The translations under genes were made by a program, and so were the position numbers. DNA of 64,000 nucleotides from an unicellular cyanobacterium SU3 (GTDB lineage Bacteria; Cyanobacteriota; Cyanobacteriia; Cyanobacteriales; Microcystaceae): positions 57,602 to 121,601 of the forward strand of contig NETF01000190.1 in assembly GCA_002172675.1 (NCBI GenBank), written 5' to 3'. The notes under the pieces were generated by a model. That model was given only the letters and a program-made list of their open reading frames with translations, was not told where the DNA came from and did no database searches. Shown here piece by piece: positions 36,943-45,074 of this stretch (within the stretch, counting starts at the first letter, position 1; every line of letters begins with the position of its first letter).

Positions 36943-37641
36943 ATGATTAAGCAACTGAATTTAACAAAGGGAATTAAATCTTTGTCCATCTTATTAGGGG
37001 TACTGTTAGCCCTTGGTTTCTCTGTTTCTCCTGCAGTTGCAGAGAAAATGGAAGTAGAAGGGTCTGAGACTGAAACTGAAGTCATGGACAAAGAAGAAGA
37101 CGAGGAAATGTCTGATGCCATGATGGAAAAAGAAACCAACATGGATAACGAAATGTCTGAACCGGTAGAAGACAAGGAAGTGGACATGGATGATGACGAA
37201 ATGTCCAGCGAAAAAGAAGCAGAAAAAGCTGAGATGAACCTTGTTGAAACTGCTGTGGCTGCTGACAACTTTGAAATCTTAGTAGCTGCTGTCAAAGCTG
37301 CTGGTTTAGTAGAAACTTTGTCCGGTGAAGATAAGTTTACGGTATTTGCCCCTACAGACGAAGCTTTTGCGGCGTTAGGGGAAGACACCCTCGAAGAATT
37401 ACTGAAGCCTGAAAATAAGGATAAGTTAACTGCTATTTTAACTTACCATGTTGTTCCTGGTGTCGTCACCTCCAGTGACCTCGAAGCTGGCAAAGTGAAA
37501 ACTGTTCAAGGTAGCGATCTTGAAGTTGATTTAGGGGAAGGGGTTATGGTGGATGATGCAACCGTGGTTAAAGCTGACATCATGACCAGTAACGGCGTGA
37601 TTCATGTAATTGATAAGGTGATTTTACCCTCTGAAAAATAA
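36943..37641 (+). CDS. Secreted fasciclin (FAS1) domain protein with acidic Met-rich linker
   Basis: A 232-residue exported protein: signal peptide at 1-~33 ([21 protein letters not shown]), then about 65 residues rich in Glu, Asp and Met (for example [19 protein letters not shown]), then one FAS1 domain with [43 protein letters not shown] and [17 protein letters not shown]1 domains act in cell adhesion and matrix binding. The Met/acid linker is unusual and may bind cations; that is inference. A terminator-like hairpin follows the stop. Confidence 0.92.
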   Translation: MIKQLNLTKGIKSLSILLGVLLALGFSVSPAVAEKMEVEGSETETEVMDKEEDEEMSDAMMEKETNMDNEMSEPVEDKEVDMDDDEMSSEKEAEKAEMNLVETAVAADNFEILVAAVKAAGLVETLSGEDKFTVFAPTDEAFAALGEDTLEELLKPENKDKLTAILTYHVVPGVVTSSDLEAGKVKTVQGSDLEVDLGEGVMVDDATVVKADIMTSNGVIHVIDKVILPSEK

Positions 37642-37668
37642 AGGAACTTTGACATTAATTATTGAGGG

Positions 37669-37702
37669 GTGAGGTGGATGTTAGCATCTCACTCTTTTTT
37701 TA
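37669..37702 (+). terminator. Terminator after the fasciclin gene
   Basis: GTGA (37669-37672) pairs with TCAC (37689-37692) and GATG with CATC around a TTAG loop, with a small GGTG bulge, followed by TCTTTTTTT. It lies 28 bp after the stop codon. Confidence 0.55.
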
Positions 37703-37965
37703 TTCTTATAAAATTTACCGCCCAACAACAAGCAAAACAAAGTAATAAAATTGCTAAAACAGCTTTAATTGTTGGCAACCCAGAAATGCCGACAAGTAAC
37801 AATGGTCAAACCCTGACACCTTTACTCGGAACCGAAACAGAAGCCAATGCGATCGCCTAATTATTAGACACCACTCCCCTTATTGGAGACAGGGCAAAAG
37901 AATGGCGCGTTAAAGACTATATTGAAGATGCAGACAGCAACCATCTTACTTACTTGCTAAGCTGA
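37700..37965 (+). pseudogene. CHAT-domain protein fragment with internal stop
   Basis: The frame FTAQQQAKQSNKIAKTALIVGNPEMP...LTPLLGTETEANAIA matches the start of the CHAT caspase-like domain (ALVVGNPxMP...PLPGxExEAxAIA). A TAA at 37858 interrupts it, after which the same frame continues LLDTTPLIGDRAKEWRVKDYIEDA, still CHAT-like, to TGA at 37963. The catalytic His and Cys regions and the usual N-terminal TPRs are missing, so this is a decayed remnant. The rest of the gap to 38059 shows nothing. Confidence 0.75.
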
Positions 37966-38059
37966 ATCAAGTAGGATGAGTTAGACAGCCATAATTTAGC
38001 TTATAACTCTTCCCTTTACTAAACCAACCCATTGAATGCTCAACAGTTTAGTCTAATTT

Positions 38060-38710
38060 TTGACCATGATCACTACAGAACCTAAGATAATAACTGATAG
38101 TTGGATTAATTTAACTTGGAATGAATTTTCCCAATTATGGGATGATTCAACTTACGAAAAAGCAAAGTTTTATTATTACAACCAAAAAGCAAGAATTGAA
38201 ATGACACCATTAGGAAATGATCATTCTAGGGATCACGCCATTATTACCTATGCTATTTATGTATATGCTGCCCTACACAACATTCCTTTAAATGGTCATG
38301 ATGCTTGTAGTTATCGTAAAATAGGAGTTAAAGAAGCACAACCTGATTTATCTTTTTATATCGGTGATAATGTTGATGTTATTCCTTATGGTACAGGTGT
38401 AATTGACTTAACTATCTATCCATCTCCCAATTTAGTAATTGAAGTGGCCAATACTTCCCTTGCAGACGATAAAGGAGAAAAACGTTTACTATACGAAGAT
38501 TTTGGAGTAGAAGAATATTGGATTATTGATGTAAAAGATGTCGACATTATTGCCTTTCAAATAGAAAATAAAGGAAGCCAAAGAATTATCCAATCTCAAG
38601 TTTTACCCGACTTACCAATAAACACTTTGGTTCAAGCTTTAAAAAAAAGTAGAGAAAATAATCACTCAGAAGTTAGTCGCTGGTTACTTCAACAATTCCA
38701 AACGACTTGA
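38060..38710 (+). CDS. Uma2 family (DUF820) PD-(D/E)XK nuclease-fold protein
   Basis: A 216-residue member of a family hugely amplified in cyanobacteria. It has the PD-(D/E)xK-like core: YRKIGVKEAQPDLSFYIGD, then PNLVIEVANTSLADDKGEKRLLYEDFGVEEYWIID with D/E-x-K and the family-specific YEDFGVEEYWIID. Function is unknown; a link to transposons has been proposed. Stand-alone gene between a CHAT remnant and an antiporter gene. Confidence 0.88.
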   Translation: MTMITTEPKIITDSWINLTWNEFSQLWDDSTYEKAKFYYYNQKARIEMTPLGNDHSRDHAIITYAIYVYAALHNIPLNGHDACSYRKIGVKEAQPDLSFYIGDNVDVIPYGTGVIDLTIYPSPNLVIEVANTSLADDKGEKRLLYEDFGVEEYWIIDVKDVDIIAFQIENKGSQRIIQSQVLPDLPINTLVQALKKSRENNHSEVSRWLLQQFQTT

Positions 38711-38825
38711 ATTTAATCAAAAAAAATAATCATTAATTAGCGATCGCTGATCACCAATCAGAAAGAAACCTGTAAAGTAGTAAAAGTCATTTCTGCTTTA
38801 GTTGATAGCTGATATAACAATTTGC

Positions 38826-40217
38826 ATGAATATATTAACATCAAGCTGGTTTGCAACCTATTTCTATTCTCCCGTTCCGTTACTGGCAACCGCAACAGAA
38901 GGAGAAACCGCCGATGCTTCTCTCGTTTTAGCCAGTGTTCTCCTCAGTTTAGTGGTAATCTATTTTGCCAGTAAATTAGGGGGTGAAATTTGTTTTCGGA
39001 TCAATCTTCCTCCCGTGTTAGGAGAATTAGTCGGAGGCGTGGCCGTTGGAGTCTCGGCCTTAGGGTTGTTAGTCTTCCCAGAAGGGGGTTTTAGTGCCAC
39101 AGACTCCCTTCTGATGCAGTTTTTACAATTGACTACCGAAGTTACACCGAAGGGCTTAGAAGCAGTGTTTTCGTCGCAGGGGGAAGTAGTTTCCGTTCTT
39201 TCAGAATTGGGTGTAATTATTCTCCTATTTGAGATTGGCCTAGAATCGGACTTAAAAGAGTTAATCCGCGTCGGTCCTCAAGCTGCGATCGTTGCGGTGG
39301 TAGGAGTGGTCACTCCCTTTGCCTTAGGAACCTTAGGGTTAGTCTATGGGTTCAATGTCCCCATTGTTCCTGCAGTGTTTGCCGGGGCTGCCTTAACCGC
39401 CACCAGCATCGGTATTACCGCTAAAGTATTAGCAGAATTGGGTCGTTTGAGTTCATCAGAAGGACAAATCATCATTGGGGCTGCGGTTCTTGATGATATT
39501 TTAGGAATTATTGTTTTAGCGGTGGTGGCCAGTTTAGTGAAAACCGGAGAAATTCAAGTTTTCAATATTCTTTATCTAATCGTCAGTGCTGCGGTTTTTC
39601 TCATAGGTGCAATTCTTTTAGGTCGTCTATTGAGTCCTTTGTACGTCAAATTAGTAGATGAAATGAAGACCAGAGGACAACTGCTACTGGTATCTATTTG
39701 TTTTGCCTTTGTCTTGTCCTATATTGCCCAAATTATTCAATTAGAGGGCATTCTTGGTTCCTTTGCTGCGGGTTTAGTCTTAGCAGAAACCAGCAAACGC
39801 CACGAACTTGAAGAACTAATCTCTCCTATTTCTGATATTTTTGTCCCCATTTTCTTCGTTTGTGTAGGAGCAAAAACCGATTTAAGTGTACTGAACCCCA
39901 CCGTTCCCAGTAACCGAGAAGGCTTAGTATTAGCCCTCTTTTTAATCGTTGTGGCTATTATTGGTAAAGTGGTCACTGGCTTTACAATTTTAGGAAAACC
40001 CGATCTTAATAAATTGGCCATCGGTGTCGGCATGATTCCCAGAGGAGAAGTGGGTTTAGTGTTTGCTGGTGTGGGTTCAGCCAGTGGGGCTTTATCTCAG
40101 TCCACCGAAGCAGCCATTATTATGATGGTTATCCTGACCACATTTTTAGCCCCCCCGTGGTTACGGATGGTCTTTAAAGAACCGGCTGTCAGTCCACAAG
40201 AACAAGAAAGTACCTAA
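38826..40217 (+). CDS. CPA2-type cation:proton antiporter
   Basis: A ~463-residue polytopic antiporter (NapA/KefB-like). Key sequences: FRINLPPVLGELVGGVAVG, ELGVIILLFEIGLESDLKEL, the ion-binding-like TATSIGITAKVL followed by GAAVLDDILGIIVLAVV with the paired Asp residues, and GMIPRGEVGLVFAGVG. No C-terminal RCK/TrkA domain is present. ATG 38826 is taken; a TTG at 38802 is possible. It probably exchanges Na+ or K+ for H+ in the cytoplasmic membrane. Confidence 0.88.
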   Translation: MNILTSSWFATYFYSPVPLLATATEGETADASLVLASVLLSLVVIYFASKLGGEICFRINLPPVLGELVGGVAVGVSALGLLVFPEGGFSATDSLLMQFLQLTTEVTPKGLEAVFSSQGEVVSVLSELGVIILLFEIGLESDLKELIRVGPQAAIVAVVGVVTPFALGTLGLVYGFNVPIVPAVFAGAALTATSIGITAKVLAELGRLSSSEGQIIIGAAVLDDILGIIVLAVVASLVKTGEIQVFNILYLIVSAAVFLIGAILLGRLLSPLYVKLVDEMKTRGQLLLVSICFAFVLSYIAQIIQLEGILGSFAAGLVLAETSKRHELEELISPISDIFVPIFFVCVGAKTDLSVLNPTVPSNREGLVLALFLIVVAIIGKVVTGFTILGKPDLNKLAIGVGMIPRGEVGLVFAGVGSASGALSQSTEAAIIMMVILTTFLAPPWLRMVFKEPAVSPQEQEST

Positions 40218-40385
40218 TGGGAATGACCCGTTTTGCTTAGCAGCAAAAATAAAGCTTTGCTGACAATAAGGAAGCATTCTCGAAACCTTAGCCCTATTTT
40301 TTCGTCTTTTGGAGTTGATGAGTAAGACGGTTCCTATTACCCTGTATCAGTATTAGAACCGTTATTCTCCATAGGAGTAACTATT

Positions 40386-42233
40386 GTGAGATTTCACTGG
40401 CTACTATTAACTATCCTCAGCACCCTTTTGTTTGCTTTGCCCGCACAAGCAGGCAGACTTCTCTTTTGGCGATATGAAAATAATCAAAATCGCCTAATTT
40501 TCACCACAGATTCACGGGTTCAACCTCGGGCCCAGTTGATCCCTAACCCAACTCGTATCGTTCTAGACTTGCCAGGAATCACCTTAGGCCGTTCCACCGT
40601 CGATCAAAATATTGGGGGAACCATTAAAAGTGTTCGTGTGGGTCAATTTAATTCCCAAACCACTCGTTTAGTGATTGAGTTAGCCCCCGGCTACACTGTT
40701 GATCCTACTCAGGTTAAGGTCAGAGGAATTTCTCCTACTCAGTGGACTGTTGAACTGCCCAATCCCCAACGGATTAGTAATTCCACTCCTTCTAGACCCA
40801 ATCCTCGTCCCAATCCTCCTACCCCGAACTCCTTAACTCAACGGCCTCTTAATCCGTCCCCTTCCTCCTCTCAAGAAGATAATAATTTTCAAGTCACCCG
40901 TAATGGTTTATTTGTCCGTTTGGACAAACAAGGACAAAATCGGGATATTCAGGTAGAAGATAGGGAAGAAGAAGAGGTCAAAACCATACAATTTACCTTA
41001 CCCGGAGCATCCTTTCCCCAATCTTTAATTGACCAAACCCTTGCGGTTAATAAATATGGGGTCAGTGACATTAAGTTTGAACAACCCTCACCCTCTCAAG
41101 GCCGTCTCACCCTCAGAGTGGCCAAAGAAGGTCCAGGATGGCAAGCTTATTATTCCCGTCTAGGAGGACTTGTTTTATTACCCCAAGGGGGTTTATCGGC
41201 TGTAGAAGATTTAACCGCCCCCGAGCCTTCTCCAGAGGTAAGCGTTAGCCCGGTCAAAAATCAAAATCCGACTATTTCCACCATTGAATTAACCAATAAT
41301 AATAGTCAACTGTTGATTCGGGCCGACGGGCCGATTAAAGGTCAAGGGACGATTGATCGCAGAACCGGAATCTTTGAAATCCGTATTCCTAAAGCTCAAC
41401 TGGCAGACCCGATTATCGGTCCTCAACTAGGGCGTAATAGTCCCATTTATCAGTTGAAGGTGAGACAGGAGAATACGGATACGGTGGTGATTCAAGTTCG
41501 TCCTTCTTTGGGGGTACGTTTCGGAGGGTTACGTCAACCCAATACCGAAACGTTATCTCTTGAAGTGCGTTCTTTGCAAACCAGTCGCCCCTTTGTTCCC
41601 AATGATCCTACTCCCATTCCTGTCCCTCCTGCCCCTAACACCCCATCTCAACCTAGATCCCTGCCCCCTGGTACCCAAACCCCCAGGGGAAGGGTTTTGG
41701 TGGTCATTGATCCTGGCCACGGGGGAAAAGATCCAGGGGCGGTTGGCTTAGGGGGACTTAGGGAAGTGGATGTTATTCTTCCTATTTCTTTAGAAGTGAG
41801 TCAACTGCTTAAACAGCAAGGGGTGGAGGTGATGATGACCCGCAATGCTGACTATTTTGTGAGTCTTCAGGGTCGCACCTCCATGGCGAATCGGGCTAGG
41901 GCAAACATTTTCGTCAGTATCCATGCCAATGCGGTGGGGGGTGGGCGGTCTAATGTTAATGGCATGGAAACTTTCTATTCAGGAAATCGGGAATTAGCTG
42001 AAGCGATTCACCGTAGTATCTTAAGAAATGTTACTATTGCCAACAACCGAGGGGTTAAACAAGCCCGTTTTTACGTATTGAGACAGTCAAGTATGCCGGC
42101 TGCTTTGGTGGAAGTGGGTTTTGTCACAGGAACCATCGATAACGCTAGATTGCGTGATCCGGCTTATCGGAGTCAAATGGCTAGGGCGATCGCTCAAGGA
42201 ATTTTAGATTATATTCGGCAAAAAGGTCTCTAA
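40386..42233 (+). CDS. N-acetylmuramoyl-L-alanine amidase with AMIN domains
   Basis: Periplasmic enzyme that cuts the peptide stems from peptidoglycan glycan strands at division septa. The 615 residues start at a GTG preceded by AGGAG. A signal peptide (1-~23, LLLTILSTLLFALPAQA) precedes two AMIN-like beta domains (~25-120 and ~165-400) separated by Pro-rich linkers, and the C-terminal Amidase_3 domain has VVIDPGHGGKDPGAVG (~440), REVDVIL, VSIHANA and VEVGFVTG with the Zn ligands. It is followed by murI, a pairing also known in other cyanobacteria. Confidence 0.94.
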   Translation: MRFHWLLLTILSTLLFALPAQAGRLLFWRYENNQNRLIFTTDSRVQPRAQLIPNPTRIVLDLPGITLGRSTVDQNIGGTIKSVRVGQFNSQTTRLVIELAPGYTVDPTQVKVRGISPTQWTVELPNPQRISNSTPSRPNPRPNPPTPNSLTQRPLNPSPSSSQEDNNFQVTRNGLFVRLDKQGQNRDIQVEDREEEEVKTIQFTLPGASFPQSLIDQTLAVNKYGVSDIKFEQPSPSQGRLTLRVAKEGPGWQAYYSRLGGLVLLPQGGLSAVEDLTAPEPSPEVSVSPVKNQNPTISTIELTNNNSQLLIRADGPIKGQGTIDRRTGIFEIRIPKAQLADPIIGPQLGRNSPIYQLKVRQENTDTVVIQVRPSLGVRFGGLRQPNTETLSLEVRSLQTSRPFVPNDPTPIPVPPAPNTPSQPRSLPPGTQTPRGRVLVVIDPGHGGKDPGAVGLGGLREVDVILPISLEVSQLLKQQGVEVMMTRNADYFVSLQGRTSMANRARANIFVSIHANAVGGGRSNVNGMETFYSGNRELAEAIHRSILRNVTIANNRGVKQARFYVLRQSSMPAALVEVGFVTGTIDNARLRDPAYRSQMARAIAQGILDYIRQKGL

Positions 42234-42321
42234 TTTCGTTTGCTGTTCCTACAATATAGTTACTAACCTATGAAATTCATGGTTCAATTGTTAACTTTTT
42301 CTTTATTGACTTATTCACAAC

Positions 42322-43167
42322 ATGAGAGAGATTCAAAACAGTCCTATTGGTGTGTTTGATAGTGGTGTGGGAGGATTGACTGTTTTACGGGAACTTTACC
42401 GACAGTTACCCCAAGAATCCATCCTATATTTTGCTGATACAGCACGACTTCCCTACGGTAATCGTGAGGCGTGCGAAATTTTACAGTTTGTCCGAGAAAT
42501 TCTAGCCTGGATGACCGAGCAAAATGTCAAAATGGTTATCATGGCTTGTAATACCAGTTCCGCTCTAGCCCTCGAAGCAGTCCGTCAAGAGTTCGATATT
42601 CCCATTTTAGGGGTCATTTTACCCGGTGCAAAAGCTGCCGTTAAACAAGGGAAGCGCATCGGAGTCATTTCTACCCCGGCAACGGCTAAAAGTCAAGCCT
42701 ATCGTCAAGCCATCCAAGAAATTAATCCTGAGGCTCAAGTTTGGCAAGTGGGGTGTCCTCAGTTTGTCCCTCTAATCGAGCAAAATCGCATTTGGGATGT
42801 TTACACCAAGCAAATCGCCCAGGAATATCTTAGCCCACTACTCGCCCATAATATTGATACTCTGGTTTACGGTTGTACCCATTACCGTCATTTAGAAGCA
42901 CTGATTAAAACCATTATTCCTGAGACAATCCAACTAATCGATCCGGCTAGTTATGTAGTACAGGCTGCTAAAAAAGAGTTAGAATTGATGGGATTAAGTA
43001 AAACCTCTCCTGCTTCACCAACTCGCTTTGCTGTCAGTGGTTGTTCGGATAGTTTTTCCGAACTCTCCCAACAATGGTTGGGTTATTGCCCTTTCGTTGA
43101 GTCAGTATCTTTATCGGTCAGCTTTACTCCTACCCTTGCTTGGGAACAAATAGAAGTGTTTGAATAA
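42322..43167 (+). CDS. murI: Glutamate racemase
   Basis: Makes D-glutamate for peptidoglycan. 281 residues, with the two catalytic cysteines in IMACNTSSALAL (C76) and YGCTHYRHLEAL (C185), plus IGVFDSGVGGLTVLREL at the N-terminus and ADTARLPYGNR. It lies 88 bp after the amidase gene. A bidirectional-looking inverted repeat follows the stop. Confidence 0.97.
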   Translation: MREIQNSPIGVFDSGVGGLTVLRELYRQLPQESILYFADTARLPYGNREACEILQFVREILAWMTEQNVKMVIMACNTSSALALEAVRQEFDIPILGVILPGAKAAVKQGKRIGVISTPATAKSQAYRQAIQEINPEAQVWQVGCPQFVPLIEQNRIWDVYTKQIAQEYLSPLLAHNIDTLVYGCTHYRHLEALIKTIIPETIQLIDPASYVVQAAKKELELMGLSKTSPASPTRFAVSGCSDSFSELSQQWLGYCPFVESVSLSVSFTPTLAWEQIEVFE

Positions 43168-43171
43168 GCAT

Positions 43172-43217
43172 AAGGATTGGTTTTTGATCCGATCTCCTCA
43201 CACCGTTACCAATCCTT
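43172..43217. terminator. Inverted repeat after murI
   Basis: Perfect 10-bp arms AAGGATTGGT (43172-43181) and ACCAATCCTT (43208-43217) with a 26-nt loop. It lies between murI and the end of a minus-strand small ORF and could serve both as a terminator, but lacks a clear T-run. Confidence 0.45.
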
Positions 43218-43270
43218 TATCCTTGTCAATTATCTAGTTTTCTGATCTTAGGTTTGATTAAACAATTGTC

Positions 43271-43387
43271 TTATCCGAGATCACGAGGAGGTGGAGATAA
43301 CCACTTACCCGTACGTTTAGCGAGTATTAACAATCCGTAGATCATTAACAAATATAGAGCAGCGAGAAACAGTGTGATCACAGGCAT
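43271..43387 (-). CDS. 38-residue single-pass membrane ORF
   Basis: Reverse strand, ATG 43387-43385 to TAA 43273-43271: MPVITLFLAALYLLMIYG..., one hydrophobic helix at ~3-23, then a basic stretch (AKRTGKWLSPPPRDLG). The composition is like that of the small accessory subunits of thylakoid complexes, and NdhP of NDH-1 is a candidate, but I cannot confirm the match from memory. It is isolated and convergent with murI. Its promoter would lie within the structured region further right. Confidence 0.5.
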   Translation of the reverse strand: MPVITLFLAALYLLMIYGLLILAKRTGKWLSPPPRDLG

Positions 43388-43429
43388 CTTCTTGTCTTCA
43401 AGTTATTATGGTAATGGTGGACTTTGTGT

Positions 43430-43435
43430 TATAAT
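43430..43435 (+). promoter_or_regulatory. Perfect -10 box (TATAAT) upstream of the structured leader of sds
   Basis: TATAAT at 43430-43435; the -35 region (TATGGT or TTATGG at about 43406-43412) is poor. If used, transcription would start near 43442, about 500 nt before sds. That would give either a very long leader or a separate small RNA. Confidence 0.45.
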
Positions 43436-43441
43436 GGGAGG

Positions 43442-43760
43442 GTTGAGATTTTTTTCAGGTAGCTCAAAGTAGCAGCAGTTTGACGACACCTACTGCCTTA
43501 AGCTCGCAAGCAACAACCAAAGTTCTGGATGAAGTTGCAACTAAGAGATTTCACTTAATAAGAACTATAACAGACTTCGACCTTTGATCAACGCCAGTCG
43601 TTTTCTACATCTGCTAGTTCTCTTCAAACAGAGTAGTGACTCCGTCAGGTGATTGCATAAGTTGTTAGCCAATGACGGCCAACGATCACCTCTCTCCTAA
43701 AAGTTGCTTAAAAACAATAGCTTATCTATCAGCCTTTTAGGACAGAGGGGTAAATTCTTA
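43442..43760 (+). ncRNA. Candidate structured RNA between murI and sds
   Basis: This gene-free stretch downstream of a TATAAT box contains a strong hairpin: CCTCTCTCCTAAAAG (43689-43703) pairs with CTTTTAGGACAGAGG (43734-43748) with one mismatch and a 30-nt loop. A competing stem AGGTGAT/ATCACCT uses bases just upstream (around 43648-43690), and smaller stems (GCAAC/GTTGC) lie further 5'. It does not show the signatures I know for tmRNA, RNase P RNA, SRP RNA or tRNA. A 6S-like RNA or a regulatory leader for sds is possible; the exact ends are unknown. Confidence 0.35.
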
Positions 43761-43946
43761 AAACCCTTATTATTAACTTAACACAAGAATTCCGAAATGG
43801 ATAATTTTTTTCGGGATTTTACCGGAGTTTAACAACTTGTTTGCAAGAAAATGGTCAATTAAGTTTCTTTGTCTGGAAGGTTAGCTTAAAATAAATACAA
43901 CAATATGTAAACTTTCGTAACTGAATAATTAGGTTTGACTAACCGC

Positions 43947-44918
43947 ATGATCTCAACAACTTCTTTCTTTTCCCCTGTAGAAGACGATTTACGCCTTTTG
44001 ACAGACAACCTCAAACGTTTAGTGGGGGCGCGTCATCCCATCCTTGGAGCAGCGGCCGAACACTTATTTGATGCGGGGGGTAAACGCATTCGTCCGGCGA
44101 TCGTTTTATTGATTTCACGGGCTACTATGTTAGACAGTGATATTACTCCTCGTCATCGCAGACTAGCAGAAATTACGGAAATGATCCACACTGCCAGCTT
44201 AGTTCATGACGATGTGGTGGATGAAGCAGCCTTAAGGCGCAATGTCCCCACGGTTAACAGTTTGTTTGATAACCGTATTGCTGTCTTAGCAGGAGACTTT
44301 TTATTTGCTCAATCTTCTTGGTACTTAGCTAACCTAGATAATCTAGAAGTCGTTAAGTTACTCTCAGAAGTTATCCGTGATTTTGCTGAGGGGGAAATCT
44401 TCCAAGGGATTAATCGCTTTGATACCAGTTTGACTTTAGATGCTTATTTAGACAAAAGCTATTACAAAACCGCTTCTTTGATCGCTAATAGTGCTAAATC
44501 TGCTGCTATCCTAAGTGATTCTTCTACTGACGTGATTGATAGTCTTTACGCTTACGGAAGATATCTGGGACTAGCCTTTCAAATCGTTGATGACATCCTC
44601 GATTTTACCTCACCCACCGAAGTTTTAGGGAAACCTGCTGGTTCAGATTTAATCAGTGGCAATATTACTGCCCCTGCTTTATTTGCCATCGAAGAAACTC
44701 CCTATTTAAAAACATTAATTGAACGAGAGTTTAGCGAAGAGGAGGACATTGACAAAGCTTTATCTATTATTACCGAAAGTCAAGGCATTGCCAGAGCAAG
44801 AGAATTAGCTTCTTATCATGCCCAACTTGCCCTTAAACAGTTAGATTGTTTAAAGTCTTCTCAATATTCCCAGTCCTTAACGGATTTGGTAGATTATGTC
44901 TTGAGTCGTCTTTATTAA
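43947..44918 (+). CDS. sds: Solanesyl (all-trans polyprenyl) diphosphate synthase
   Basis: Makes the long prenyl chain for plastoquinone. 323 residues from ATG 43947 (MISTTSFFSPVEDDLRLL); a TTG at 43935 would add four. The first Asp-rich motif is LVHDDVVDEAALRRN (~88), the second FQIVDDILDFTSP (~216), with KRIRPAIVLL before them. Small residues rather than large aromatic ones before the first Asp motif fit a long-chain product. Cyanobacteria often keep it near murI, as here. Confidence 0.93.
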   Translation: MISTTSFFSPVEDDLRLLTDNLKRLVGARHPILGAAAEHLFDAGGKRIRPAIVLLISRATMLDSDITPRHRRLAEITEMIHTASLVHDDVVDEAALRRNVPTVNSLFDNRIAVLAGDFLFAQSSWYLANLDNLEVVKLLSEVIRDFAEGEIFQGINRFDTSLTLDAYLDKSYYKTASLIANSAKSAAILSDSSTDVIDSLYAYGRYLGLAFQIVDDILDFTSPTEVLGKPAGSDLISGNITAPALFAIEETPYLKTLIEREFSEEEDIDKALSIITESQGIARARELASYHAQLALKQLDCLKSSQYSQSLTDLVDYVLSRLY

Positions 44919-45074
44919 CATTTTTCTTATTTTTACAACTGTTCTTGTTTAAAAATCGTTTTGAAAAAATTAGGTTAATTAATAACTTTTTTAACCGTTG
45001 TCTTGTCATGGGTTAAGGGTGTTTGCTATTTTAAAAGGATTAACTATTATTTACTGAATCTCTTTTAAATAGAA

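Noticed and set aside
36897..37388. 163-codon minus-strand ORF
   Set aside because: Serine-rich low-complexity shadow of the acidic fasciclin gene on the plus strand.
43442..43760. tmRNA, RNase P RNA or SRP RNA in the murI-sds spacer
   Set aside because: None of the conserved signature sequences I know for these RNAs is present; only hairpins support an RNA.
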